From positions 27,267,912 to 27,331,911 of the forward strand of contig OZ026848.1 in the NCBI GenBank assembly GCA_964023205.1: a DNA stretch of 64,000 nucleotides, written 5' to 3'. The notes below the pieces were generated by a model. That model had not been told where the DNA came from. It saw nothing but the letters and a program-made list of their open reading frames with translations, and searched no databases. Positions 35,655-47,132 of the stretch are shown here, in pieces. The translations under genes were made by a program, and so were the position numbers. Within the stretch, counting starts at the first letter, position 1; each line of letters begins with the position of its first letter. Source of the stretch: Lutraria lutraria (lineage: Eukaryota; Mollusca; Bivalvia; Venerida; Mactridae).

Positions 35655-36009
35655 TAAAAAATAAGCAAAAAAACACTCATTTCGCTGTGATTTTTGCTTT
35701 TGTAAACTGGAAATATATATTGAGCGCGTGACGTCACTTTATGATATGTGCGTAACATGAATGTTATAATAACAATAATAATTAAAGAATAGTTGTGTTT
35801 TCCTGCAGCCATATCATGCAAGTGACGTCACACGCTCTATATACAAATGTATATCAAGTTTACAAAAGCAAAATTCACAGCTAAATTAGTGTTATTGGAA
35901 GAAAAACGGCTTGTTTCGTTGGTAATTATTATCTTAGGATGATATCAGCAATTGCTTGTTTTTGCATACCGGTATATTTTTCTATAGCCAAAAGCTAATG
36001 GGACTTTAA
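35655..36009. mobile_element. CRE-bearing TIR element, fold-back copy B
   Basis: The left part (aacactcatttcgctgtg, then gagcgcgtgacgtcac) is repeated in reverse at the right (gtgacgtcacacgctc, then cggcttgtttcgttggtaat). The right end reads AATGGGACTTTAA with TTAA at 36006-36009. CRE palindromes are at 35729 and 35823. The left terminus is missing, cut by the neighbouring repeat fragment. Compared with copies A and C this is two outer segments facing each other around a short unrelated middle. Confidence 0.75.
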
Positions 36010-36030
36010 TTGTCATGTTTTACAATAATT

Positions 36031-36261
36031 GCAACAGGCATTCCAACTTTCTTTAATGTTGCTTTTTCAAAGTCCTTAAGTATAGATGTGCACACTGATA
36101 ATAACAATATGGAAGATCTCGTGGCGTCTGAGACAGATAGACTGATGGAAAACGCTAAATCATACACCGTAAATCACTTTAATAGACGAGGAAATGAATT
36201 CATAATAGTTCAGTTAGATGATACAATTTTATATCGAGTCTATATCCCTTCTGACTTGTAG
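36031..36261 (+). CDS. Possible terminal exon, unrecognised
   Basis: A frame of about 76 codons follows a possible acceptor (tttacaataattgcaacag) and ends in TAG at 36259-36261. The peptide has ordinary composition, with a hydrophilic run (MEDLVASETDRLMENAKSY) and an end like VQLDDTILYRVYIPSDL. No family recognised. Candidate AATAAA signals follow at about 36786 and 36965. The acceptor has a weak pyrimidine tract and no upstream exon is visible, so chance is possible. Confidence 0.3.
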   Translation, partial: ATGIPTFFNVAFSKSLSIDVHTDNNNMEDLVASETDRLMENAKSYTVNHFNRRGNEFIIVQLDDTILYRVYIPSDL

Positions 36262-38609
36262 GAACTTAAAATAGTGTCTAGATGAAGAACCGATTCTCAA
36301 ATATTTATCAATGTCTAGTGATGATAGATAATGTGAATTCAGTACTTTTTATCGTAGCTGTGTAATTTGTCTGGGAAAAATAGAATTATGTTCATCAAAA
36401 AAGTTAATGAAAATTCAGACATGAAGTCAAGATTTGATTTACAAAGCTCATACCATACCACAATTTTAACTAACTATCAACAGTCCTTGTTTCTTATTTA
36501 TGATTTAAAGACATCGAACAATGAATGCGAGGCATCTGACCAATGGACCATCAGTCCTCTGTATTCCACAGTAGGGGGTAGCAAAACAGATAGGGTCATT
36601 GATAGACCAGCTTCTTTTCACTTAGTCACTATATTCTTACAAAAACAACAACAAGTTAGTCATAAACTAATTACAATGTATCTCTGCAAATCAATAAAGT
36701 CTATCTCCCTATTTCTTTTGACTAGGTGTCAGGTCCACAGACACTAAGCTGACCGTGATCAGACAAGATTAGAGTGATTGGTAGCAATAAAACAATTAAG
36801 ATATTATACTGATTTTCATTCATTGAACAGTTATCTGCAAAACCATTCAGAAAAAAATACATTTTTCCAAACTAATACTTACGGATTAATAGGTTCCCCA
36901 AATACTGTTTACAAAAAGCAAATTACAGTGACAAATCTCTTCAATTCATATTCAATCATCAAAACAATAAAGAAATATGTAAACATCAACATAAATACAA
37001 AAAAATGTATCTAGATACTAAAAATCAAGAGTACATAAATATCATTTAAGATACATTATAACTCTGTCACATGATTTATCTACTATAGCTTGCATTTTGT
37101 TTAAATTAAAACAGTGTCCTTTATCACAAACAAAATATATCTAATACAAATAATTATGTATTGTCAGACATTGACGGTATTGTTCTTCCACAAATAACGA
37201 ATTCAAATGACATCCACATATAAGTTAATGGTTTCAGCTATAGAGAGTATCTCACTACGACATAAATATTATGCTGGCCAAGATACCGGAGTTTCGTCGT
37301 ATCTACGACACGCGGTTTAGTTGAGAATCAATGTTATCGAAATCACCTGTCTTTTAGAATGAAGGATGCCTTAAGATAAGTTCCGTGGGCAATTGAATCG
37401 TGTGTCTAAATATTCAAACATATGTGGCCGGGGAATTAGAAGTTCCGAATAGTTTATATTGAAGATTTATCTCCAGACAAAAATACTTATTGTATTATGG
37501 GTAAATGATTGGTTGTGTACTGGTCTAGATTTTTAAGTCAGGAGAAACTCAGAATCGCCCATTGGACAATTGATAAAAGAACATCTACCTTCACTGAAAC
37601 TTGAAAATATACTCTGATATAGTAGCCTAGGCAAAACTAAATTTGTTGTTTTTCTTGGTGGATATAATGAATTATTGACAAAATGAAGTAACAAAAAGTC
37701 ATTGGTTCTGCAGGAATTCACTATGATAGTAGTATTCTGTAGATGTTGTAGGTGACGGACTGGATACAGACAGTTCAGACGATTCTTCACCACTCCCAAC
37801 CAACACATACAAACAGTTTAATCCTCTTTTCTGTCTGTGTATGTGGCTTTAACATTTTGTTTCTATAGTAATTACTTTTGTATAACTGACCAAACAAAGA
37901 GGGTGATAATAAACTTTATGCGGCTTATATGTTACGTTTCTCACAGCTTGCAATTTAAGTATATCATTTAATCTTTCTGTCTTCAAAAATACTCTTTCTT
38001 CTGGTTTCAGAATTTAAATACATGTAACGCCGCTAATTTCTTTGTGTTTCTGTTGTGCGCGCGTTACTTTTTTTCGGGGAATTAGCTAAATGTACAATCT
38101 GTCAGCACAGGAATTCCTGTTGCTAACCACAATTCAACAGTAGTTACTACAAGTCCAAAACAATGATCCACTTTATTTTTTAACGGAATGATAACAATAA
38201 TAACGTCAATGTGAACAACAGTCCAAATATGAAACACAATTAAACGTGGTGGGGAAATCACACTAACTGGTCTGTGGACATCACCTTGGTGTAAAATTAC
38301 AAGTAAGAAACATCCGGCATCAAAATAATTTTTATTCTTTGTCGGAATATGAACCCCGTACTGGATTCCCTTAATTTGCCTCACATTTTTCAATTCGACA
38401 TGAGTCATTTAAGTATTCTTTATCACTTGTAGTGGGTTCTATCCTTTCTAATTCATTTAACTGTTGTTTAAGTGCACATTTGACGGTTATGCTCATTTCA
38501 GAGCCGCCCTTTAGAGAGGGGGAAGAAGACAATAGTTTCGAATAGTTTTTTTTGGTTCTTTAGTGTGCCCAGTCTAAAGGCTCTGAAATATCGGGAGGCA
38601 GAGCCGAGA
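36262..38609. other. AT-rich intergenic DNA
   Basis: Several open frames of 80-126 codons (36367-36747 plus strand, 38082-38408 minus strand) have no recognisable domain or splice support. Frames of this length are expected by chance in 64 kb. Confidence 0.4.
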
Positions 38610-38670
38610 AGAAAACTCACTTCAGTTAGTGGTCAAGCGCATAACCACTAGATCACCGATCCACGGGTGG
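38610..38670 (-). repeat. tRNA-like A-box fragment
   Basis: The minus strand reads cggtgatctagtggttatgc then gcttgaccactaactg, a D-arm/anticodon-arm shape. No B box follows, so it is a fragment of a tRNA-derived repeat. Confidence 0.3.
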
Positions 38671-39707
38671 CCATTATCACCCTTGTAGTCAGTAGTGTCT
38701 TTTGTAAATCATACAGTCATGTACTATCACAAATGCAGAAATCATATCATATACTGTAAACATTATTATAGGTTTCCAAGTGACAGTTACAACCAATCAG
38801 AGCACTTGCGCAGTAAGGCTGTTCGAAGTTTCCCTTGCCATTAAATACATACCCAATCTGACTAAAGTATTCGATCTTCCTTACGGCAAGATCTGATGAC
38901 GGCCTATACCAGTTTCTATTTTCAAAAGTCGGAATTTCCATTATCACTATTTATATCTATTTATAATTCAGCCAATCGTATAACTCGTTTCATCGGTACT
39001 TTGGCCGAATGAACTTTCTACCTGACGATGTTATTTAAACGTTAGTAAACATTAAATTACGTACATGTATAACATATTTGTCTGCAACCATTTTTTGATT
39101 TTTTTAGTAATCCTGATCGATCGGCCATAGTAGTATAGAAAATTTAATAAACACGCATGTCACATACGCGCTATCATTACATTTAGTTGCGTAAGAATAG
39201 GTGTTCGTGATAACTACAAGTCAAATATTGTTTTTGACTGCGGTTAAAAATAGAATCAGATCACTTTCAGAATTATGAAAGTAAGGCGCTGATTGGCTAG
39301 TGGAAAAGGTCACTTGAGGTGACCTTCTATAGGTCGTCTTCAGATCCTCATAGCGTAGCGGGTTTGAGGATATGATTTTAATCAGATTGAATACATACCG
39401 AAATACGATATTTTTTATGCATACTATATGTCTAAGGATGTACTTGTATGTAAAAAATTGTACTCTGTCTTTCACTACTGGAAATGCGATGCATAACATT
39501 GTGATAATAATTATGCTCGTCCACAATTTGATTGATGCAATTTTGATATCTAAAAAAATAACAATACATGTACATGTATTTGTAGTAATCTCAGATTATC
39601 TCTCGTAACATGTATACATCCATAATTATATGTGTGTTTTAACTTCCATGCTGTACATCCTAATCCTAGATCATGTACTAAGTTCTGTACTTTATGGTAT
39701 GTGACTC
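38671..39707. other. AT-rich intergenic DNA
   Basis: No gene that I can support. A short palindrome, ggtcacttgaggtgacc, lies at 39309-39325. Confidence 0.4.
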
Positions 39708-39883
39708 AGGGTTCTCAATAACAACAGGCTGCAGGCCAATTTAGCCGCTTAGAAATGTGTTTGGGCTGGTTAGGAATCTCAAAAGTTCATAAAATATTGC
39801 TAGATAATTCTCGGACCCTCTCTTATATAAGGCCTGTTAGTCTAGCTTTTGAGCCTGTTGGTCACAAACTTATTAAGAACCCT
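39708..39883 (+). mobile_element. GTTCTC MITE, copy 2
   Basis: Ends AGGGTTCTCAATAA and TTATTAAGAACCCT. Inner words caggctgcaggccaattt, tttgggctggttaggaatct and cctgttagtctagcttttg match copy 1 reversed. The encoded-looking peptide PVSLAFEPVGHKLI recurs in copy 3 only because the DNA is shared. Confidence 0.8.
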
Positions 39884-40234
39884 GCACTGTGGTGTTTTTG
39901 TCATCATTATAACTATAATGTTCTTAAGTCTGCCGATAGCTTTATACTGTACATAGCTAATGTTTACTTACTAGTATTATTTGTATACCGACTATAAAAT
40001 TAATTAAGTTTGTATCATTTGTATGACTGTATTCGCAGACAGGTGAAAATAGTCAAAACACGTTTTATTGTTAATAAAGATCCCCCACCACGTGAAAAAG
40101 ACGCAGGAAACATTGTTGTGAAACCTCACAAGTTGTTCTGTCATATTAACTAATACCATGGGGGAAATTAGCACTTACATTCTCCATGAACGAAAAATGT
40201 GTTTTTTAATGTTTGTCCTGTGAATAGGGATTGG
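39884..40234. other. AT-rich spacer
   Basis: No feature that I can support. Confidence 0.4.
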
Positions 40235-40593
40235 TTAAAGTCCCATACGCTTATAAATGTATTGGTCCTAATAGTTTCTGTTTGTTCTATAACAAAGGAA
40301 TCCGGTGTGTTTTCCTCCCGTGCATACTTTATAGCAAGAAAAAATGTTTCCGAAACCACTATCGGATTTTTTTCAATATCATTGAAATAAATACTATTTA
40401 TAGAACACCTGTGTTTTCCCGCAGTCATGCTATGCACACGTAGTAAAGTGACGTCACGCGCTCTACATATTTCAAGTTTACAAAAGCAAAAATCACAATG
40501 AAATGAGTGTTTTCAGACGAAAAAGGGCTTGTTTCGTCGGTAATATTATCTTGGGATAATATCAGCAATTAAATGTTTCTAATGGGGCGTTAA
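40235..40593 (-). mobile_element. CRE-bearing TIR element (MITE), copy C
   Basis: TTAA flanks both sides (40235-40238 and 40590-40593) and the inner ends are AGTCCCATACGC and its inverted match ctaatggggcg. It is the reverse complement of copy A across its length, including the CRE palindrome at 40449-40456. An 89-codon minus-strand frame shares SINSIYFNDIEKN with copy A, again explained by DNA identity. This is the most complete copy. Confidence 0.8.
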
Positions 40594-40786
40594 CGATGAA
40601 TGTGAATGCAAACAAGAGTGATGTGTGTAAGTTTTCTGGTTTTACACATGTTTTCAAACTTGATTCTGTTACTATAGTATCCTACGCATATTGGATGCTA
40701 ACCAGTTTCCCTCCAGTCTACACCAATTACAACCTAGTTCTCCGAAGGTTTTAGCCCGCTTCTCTGCATAAATATTCATCGGTGCA
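40594..40786. other. Left flank of the tandem duplication
   Basis: No gene or repeat seen. Confidence 0.35.
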
Positions 40787-40794
40787 TTGCCTTT

Positions 40795-40866
40795 AACCAA
40801 ATCATCATTTGCTTCGTCCAGGATTCGAACTCACGAACTCATTTCTGTAGACCTAACAGTCTGCTA
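40795..40866 (-). ncRNA. tRNA-Asn-like sequence (copy 1)
   Basis: The minus strand contains a B-box-like gagttcgaatcctgg, an anticodon-loop-like ctgttag with a partial stem (agac/gtct) and an A-box-like taattagcagac. Stems are incomplete, so it is a pseudogene or SINE head. It is duplicated at 46241-46312. Confidence 0.4.
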
Positions 40867-41655
40867 ATTAAGTTAAGTAGTGTGGTATTGATTACTTTTT
40901 AGTACTTAGTTTATTGCATGAATCTCTTCATTCGGAATCTGTCTTGAATTTGTATTAGTGATGTCTCGTGGAACGAAATCTACCTAATAATCAAAGCGCA
41001 TGGAAACTGAACTTGCATAGATTTGCACTACAACATGGAACGGGAACTAGTTTAACAATTGTATGGTGGATGTAGAATACCGTAGTACTTTGGTCCGCAT
41101 CAAAATTCATGCGCACCGAGCCAATGACGGTTGTAAAAAGCTGAATTATCGTTCAGTTTCCAAAAAATGAATAGACATGGTTGGCAGGCACATGATCAAC
41201 ATTCATCGATGTAGGCGCTTCTTATCATGCGATTCAGTATTATTAAACATGGAGACGTGGTGGTCTTAGAATCTGATGGCTGATATTCGAGTACTTTTTC
41301 AGATAACAGAAATTTTAAGTAATTATAAAAATGTTTCGTTTTTTTTTTCTTATTCTTGTTTTGTCACGTAGATTACCAGGAAATTTGTCTCGGAAAAGTG
41401 AAATGTTAAATTATTGGGAAAGATGTGAATAGTTGTCTGGTCTTTATTGGTTTATTTTTGTAAAATTTTGTTGTAAGAAATATATGTAGTATCATAAATT
41501 CCTGAGGATCAGAACAGTTCTCTCATTATATCCATATTTAGGTACATGTATATCCATTACATCGAATTAATTAAAAACGAAGTGTTCGAGAAAAACTAAT
41601 CACTTCGATTTATCCGAATTTTGAATTATCCGAGTTCCCTATAACCGTGTTTTGC

Positions 41656-41980
41656 TGTATTTTGACTGGTAGATGATATAGACGATTTATATGTTTACTG
41701 TATTTTGACTGGATGATATAGACGATTTATATGTTTACTGTATTTTGACTGGATGATATAGACGATTTATATGTTTACTGTATTTTGACTGGATGATATA
41801 GACGATTTATATGTTTACTGTATTTTGACTGGTAGATGATATAGACGATTTATATGTTTACTGTATTTTGACTGGATGATATAGACGATTTATATGTTTA
41901 CTGTATTTTGACTGGATGATATAGACGATTTATATGTTTACTGTATTTTGATTGGATGATATAGACGATTTCTATGTTTA
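41656..41980. repeat. 40/43-bp minisatellite A, short array (8 units)
   Basis: The unit starts tgtattttgactgg and ends gatttatatgtttac. Units are 40 bp, or 43 bp with an extra tag after ctgg. Eight units are present here against about 51 in copy 2. Confidence 0.95.
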
Positions 41981-44900
41981 GACTAATTTTCTTTATGTCT
42001 TCGATGTTTCATTTCAGTAGATTTATATCATGTCGGAATGACCCTTAAAGACGATTGCTACACTTTTCTATAGTTTTCACATAGCTTTATAAGCAGCATG
42101 AAAACTGATCGTAGAATTTATTTAAACTTTGCCTGATCATACAAATGTAGCATATGATAATAGAAACATTTTAAGCTAAATAATGGGGGAGGTCTCTGAT
42201 CTCGTTTTTTAGTTATCTGCCCTTTTATTCATAACTGAGAAATTGTTGAAAACTGGCATCATACCAAAATAAACAAAATTAATTGAACTAGTTTCAAGAA
42301 CAAACAAAACTGTTATCATTAATCACTCGTATTTCTTGTTTAAGGTTAATATTATAATGTCATGGAAAATACAATGAACTAAAACTAATTTGATTTAATG
42401 ACATACTAGTATATAATTGGACACCCTGTTCATAAATAGATGACAAGTAATACAATCAAACATGAAGACATTGTCCTCTATTATGTTCTGTTAGCGTTCT
42501 GTTGTTCATATAATTATGTATTATGAAATGAACGCAGGAGAGTATCAGATCTCGAGCGAGGATAATACTGCAAGTTGTGCCAATTATGAGCTAATTGAAC
42601 ATTGTCACCTTTAGCAACTTACGTCATTAAGGTGAGAGAATGAATGGCAGAAATTGGAAAATATGCGCAAGTATGACCAGCGATAATAAAATTGTGCTGT
42701 CACATTGGAAAAACATTTTTGGAATCGCTACACTTCTTCCTGATTACATCGACACCTAGCTACCAGCTAAAATCCTACGTTCTTTGGCGATTCGGATAAA
42801 AAATGACAAAATGTCAGAAGTCAATATTTGCTTGTTACAAATTACACGTTCGCATGATCTGAAAACTTGTTCTGGTTATGTTGCATTCCAAACTAAATGT
42901 TGTTAAAATATTCTGAATTAAGGCCCTAGAGATACGAAAGCACTTCTAGAAAAAAGAAAACCACCCCACCTTCCGCTAAAATACCATTCAACAAATAGGA
43001 ACATGCAAATAATTGGAGGACAAAGCGCAATCTCCCGGAGAGTACCGCCCTAGAATGAACTTTGTAACAGGGTGTTAATCTAGTTTTTAGGGCCCAACCG
43101 CACACTTGAACAATACATAAATAAATTAGATAAAAAAATACAAAGAATGTTCGACTTTGGGCGTAACGTAACTAACGTTCGATCAAGACGTCACCTCTTC
43201 AGTATCTAATATATCATTAAGTGACCCAAGATATGTCCTTCTTTCAATAGTTTTCATCAATGGAAACGGGTTACGATTTATTACCTCCTGTTTTATCATC
43301 TTAGATAACAGTTTAAGAGGGTTCTTTGTTAGAGATCAGAGAATTGTATCGTTTATCAAAGTCTCCTGCCTTTGATGTTCATTATCTGGTGAGAATGATG
43401 TTGCAGGATGATAGATTGGGTGTATTAGTTTCGGTTCAAGTTATCTAATGGCATTCAGCATCATGTCTCTATGTTTTGTTTAATATCCAAGTTTCTGAAA
43501 CATAAAAACGAATGAATATTTTGTGTAATATTTCAAACTGTCTAGCGTGCCCGTATAATATTGTTCAACAACGTTATAGATAATCCAGTCTTGTAAAACC
43601 ATTCGTATTCTAATAAGGAAAAATTAACACGTTTGAAAATATTTTTGTTTTCATTTGTGGAGTATGCATATTGGGTGTGGATCGCCTCATTTACAATATT
43701 TCTTATACATGTATAATCATGTCTGTTTGTTTATATATTGGTTTTTATGACTAAAGACATGTACGTGCCGATTTGTCAGTAAACTAAAACGGAATTAATT
43801 CTCTTGAAACACGTCATTGTTGTGTCATCTGATTGTGTACTTGTTGTACATAATAACAAGTATAGTTCATTATGTTGATTGGGTTATCTCGATATCGACC
43901 AGCATGACCATTGGCTGCTTATTAGTTTGTACATTCTGATAGAGGAATATTAATGCAGTATTCGGTCGAAGAACTATATGATACTATATATTTGCTAGAA
44001 TTACGGATAACGAACCATAATACAAACATTCAATAATCAAGAACATAAGTTAGAGGTACCCGATCCTTATAAATTCTGACATTCAAGCATAATTGATTAA
44101 TTATCACATTTCAACCATACAACATTTTGAAATGTTGAACCTGGGTCAGTTAAATCCGACTTTTTATTATGAAGGGAGGTAATATTTCTAACTAGTACTC
44201 TCCCTTTTCTATGATTATATAGCATTTTTATTTCCATGTTTACAAATTCCAAAATTACACAATTAGAAGAAAGCTCACGATGCATGATTAATAAATTATT
44301 CATTATACATAGGCAATGGAAATATACATGAGTTAAAGGGCTAGAAATGAATACTTGTATTAGGGTCCACATGTAATCCTTAACAACATTCTTTTGAGTC
44401 TAAATAATCGGTCTTAGGATTGAGGTCGTCTTATTATCAGGTTGAAACATAGAAAAACCGATCTGAAAATGGGCGGTCGTTATGAAGAGGCGGTCTTAAT
44501 ACCCTGGTAGTTGTTTGGAGTGTTTTATTGTTGGGAAGGTATTTCAAAACCGTAAAACACTATGCAGTGTGGGGAATCCACGTGACCTAGTGACGTCACA
44601 AAGTTATCGTAACAATCGCGTTTTCTGTCGTTCGAACTAGGAAAACATCACGTAAGTGTTTTATTTTTCGTTTTCTGTTAAAACCGTGGGCCGTCTACTT
44701 TTTTACTTTTCTTGTCCAACCCGTTCGACAGTGTTGTGAAAATGAGCGTTATTTTTACAAGAACATTTTAGAAATTGACTAAACCCACACAAACCACGCA
44801 TAAAAGCAATTTGGCATACACTTTGATTGTCCGCATGTTTTGATATGTGCAAATATGCTTAGTGTTTGGGTTCACTTCATTTAGAATTATTCTAAAATAA

Positions 44901-46090
44901 TGTTTTTGCTATAAGCAGAGTTAAATCACGTTATCAAGGCGATTTTGAAATGCTATTGCTTCAATGATAAATGATAATACAAGTAAAAGACTAAAAGACG
45001 AAGAAATATACCAGCTAATGGTGAGACGAAGTGCGATGTACCGCATACTTAAAAAGATACATTTGTTGTTGCTTCGGTAAATTTGAAAGTCGAGACATGA
45101 ATGCTTTCAAGAACGGTGTGCTTGGAGTGCGGTTGGACGGTGGGGCTAGACGGAACGAGAGCAAGATGCTATTCACCTTGAAGATGGGACTTGATACATA
45201 ATGTGGACTTATTTCAATGCCTATGGTAGTACAGTAAATTCTCTTCCAAGAAACACATGTTTATGAATGTTATTTTACAGATGATAATGCATTTGTAATA
45301 CATGTTTATTGTATTATATGATCATGTTAAATGATTATGTTGTATGATACTGACTGCATGTGTGTAAGTAACGTGTATAAAATGGCTATATCTCTACACT
45401 GAATGCATTTTTGTTGATGTATACAATGAATATATAGAATAAACCGAACTGAATTGTCCACAGGTAAGTAAAAATCGACATACTCTTGATAAAAAGTGCT
45501 TCAATAATTGAATACTTGTTGTTTAAATTATGCCCAATAATTATTTTAAAAAAGCAACAAAGACGAGTTGTGACTTAAATAGAAAAATTATGAAACATTA
45601 GACACACAATTATGATCTTATGACCAGAGTTTATTAATATAAAATGAAGTTGTTTAAGTTCAAAAGCGTGTTTGTAATGTTAGTTATACGAAGGTGTGAT
45701 ACAGTTATACCTTATAAGGCTTTGTATAGATTGTGTTAATCCCCGGGGCACAAATATTACAATATGGACGTAAGTTAAAGCATGTTTTGAATTTTTAGTG
45801 TATATCTATTAAATTGTTCAGTATTTTGTTACTCAAATAAAAAGGCACTAAGTATAATTCATCATTAACCAGCCCATGAAAAAACATTACAATAAATACT
45901 AAAATAGATTTATTAGACATACCTTTAGTATAAAATATACATATTCTAAAGTTGTTTACTAGCATTTGCACAGAGGTATAAAAGGTGTTAAAATTATTTT
46001 ATTCTTATCATTTCATGATCAGGTGTATAGCGAATCTCTTGGTAGAGTCGCACATACGCCCTTGTTTTTTAGTTTGTGTCGTGCTATTCT

Positions 46091-46225
46091 CACGACACCG
46101 TTTGTAAATCAAACGACGTGTTATTCTCACGACACCGTTTTGCAAATAAAACGACGTGTTATTCTCACGACACCGATTTGCAAATAAAACGACGTGCTAT
46201 TTTTACGACACCGTTTTGGAAATAA
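46091..46225. repeat. 37/38-bp minisatellite B, short array (about 4 units)
   Basis: The unit is cacgacaccg, then ttttgcaaataaaacgacg and tgttattct. Four units, the last cut by the duplication junction. Confidence 0.95.
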
Positions 46226-46240
46226 CCAAATTTTGCCTTT

Positions 46241-46312
46241 AACCAAATCATCATTTGCTTCGTCCAGGGTTCGAACTCACGAACTCATTCCTGTAGACCT
46301 AACAGTCTGCTA
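46241..46312 (-). ncRNA. tRNA-Asn-like sequence (copy 2)
   Basis: Duplicate of 40795-40866. The B box is gagttcgaaccctgg here, slightly closer to consensus than in copy 1. Same incomplete stems. Confidence 0.4.
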
Positions 46313-47082
46313 ATTAAGTTAAGTAGTGTGGTATTGATTACTTTTTAGTATTTAGTTTATTGCATGAATCTCTTCATTCGGAATCTGTCTTGAATTTGTA
46401 TTAGTGATGTCTCGTGGAACGAAATCTACCTAATAATCAAAGCGCATGGAAACTGAACTTGCATAGATTTGCACTACAACATGGAACGGGAACTAGTTTA
46501 ACAATTGTATGGTGGATGTAGAATAACGTAGTTCTTTGGTCCGCATCAAAATTCATGCGCACCGAGCCAATGACGGTTGTAAAAAGCTGAATTATCGTTC
46601 AGTTTCCAAAAAATGAATAGACATGGTTGGCAGGCACATGATCAACATTCATCGATGTAGGCGCTTCTTATCATGCGATTCAGTATTATTAAACATGGAG
46701 ACGTGGTGGTCTTAGAATCTGATGGCTGATATTCGAGTACTTTTTCAGATAACAGAAATTTTAAGTAATTATAAAAATGTTTCGTTTTTTTTCTTATTCT
46801 TGTTTTGTCACGTAGATTACCAGGAAATTTGTCTCGGAAAAGTGAAATGTTAAATTATTGGGAAAGATGTGAATAGTTGTCTGGTCTTTATTGGTTTATT
46901 TTTGTAAAATTTTGTTGTAAGAAATATATGTAGTATCATAAATTCCTGAGGATCAGAACAGTTATCTCATTATATCCATATTTAGGTACATGTATATCCA
47001 TTACATCGAATTAATTAAAAACGAAGTGTTCGAGAAAAACTAATCACTTTGATTTATCCGAATTTTGAATTATCCGAGTTCC

Positions 47083-47123
47083 CTATAACCAAAGACCTAT
47101 ACATACATGTCTTTGCTATAACC
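47083..47123. mobile_element. 25-bp micro-MITE with 8-bp target duplication and empty paralogous site
   Basis: The element AAAGACCTATA...ATGTCTTTG (47091-47115) is flanked by CTATAACC on both sides. Copy 1 at about 41638-41645 has a single CTATAACC and no insert, so the insertion came after the duplication or was lost from copy 1. The end words match the 40-bp element at 6931 (CAAAGACCTATA). Confidence 0.85.
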
Positions 47124-47132
47124 GTGTTTTGC

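Larger units (their letters stand above)
40787..46225 (+). repeat. Tandem segmental duplication, copy 1 (about 5.4 kb)
   Basis: From ttgcctttaaccaaatcatc at 40787 the sequence is repeated from 46233 with only scattered substitutions and small indels. Contents in order: a tRNA-like stretch, unique sequence, a 40/43-bp array (41656-41980, 8 units), about 4 kb of AT-rich DNA, the left inverted repeat of the long-TIR element (from 44568), and a short 37-bp array (46091-46225). It ends inside a 37-bp unit. A 7-bp filler, ccaaatt, precedes copy 2. An identical 91-codon minus-strand frame occurs in both copies (44097-44372 and 51356-51631), which only reflects the recent duplication. Relative to copy 2, about 55 bp are deleted near 44690. 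Confidence 0.95.

Noticed and set aside
36367..36747. 126-codon frame
   Set aside because: No ATG-based start with splice support and no domain. About one such frame is expected by chance in this much AT-rich sequence.
38082..38408. 108-codon minus-strand frame
   Set aside because: No domain, splice sites or repeat match. Length is within chance expectation.
39755..39997. Recurring peptide PVSLxFEPVGHKLI at 39.8 and 62.5 kb
   Set aside because: By-product of the GTTCTC MITE. The frame is closed in the 11.4-kb copy.
40168..40437. 89-codon frame sharing residues with the frame at 4784-4966, looking like a conserved peptide
   Set aside because: The two lie in copies of one MITE, and the shared residues follow from DNA identity. 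The third copy does not keep the frame.
44097..44372. Identical 91-codon frames at 44097-44372 and 51356-51631
   Set aside because: Identity reflects the recent duplication. No domain, and composition is like the surrounding AT-rich DNA.
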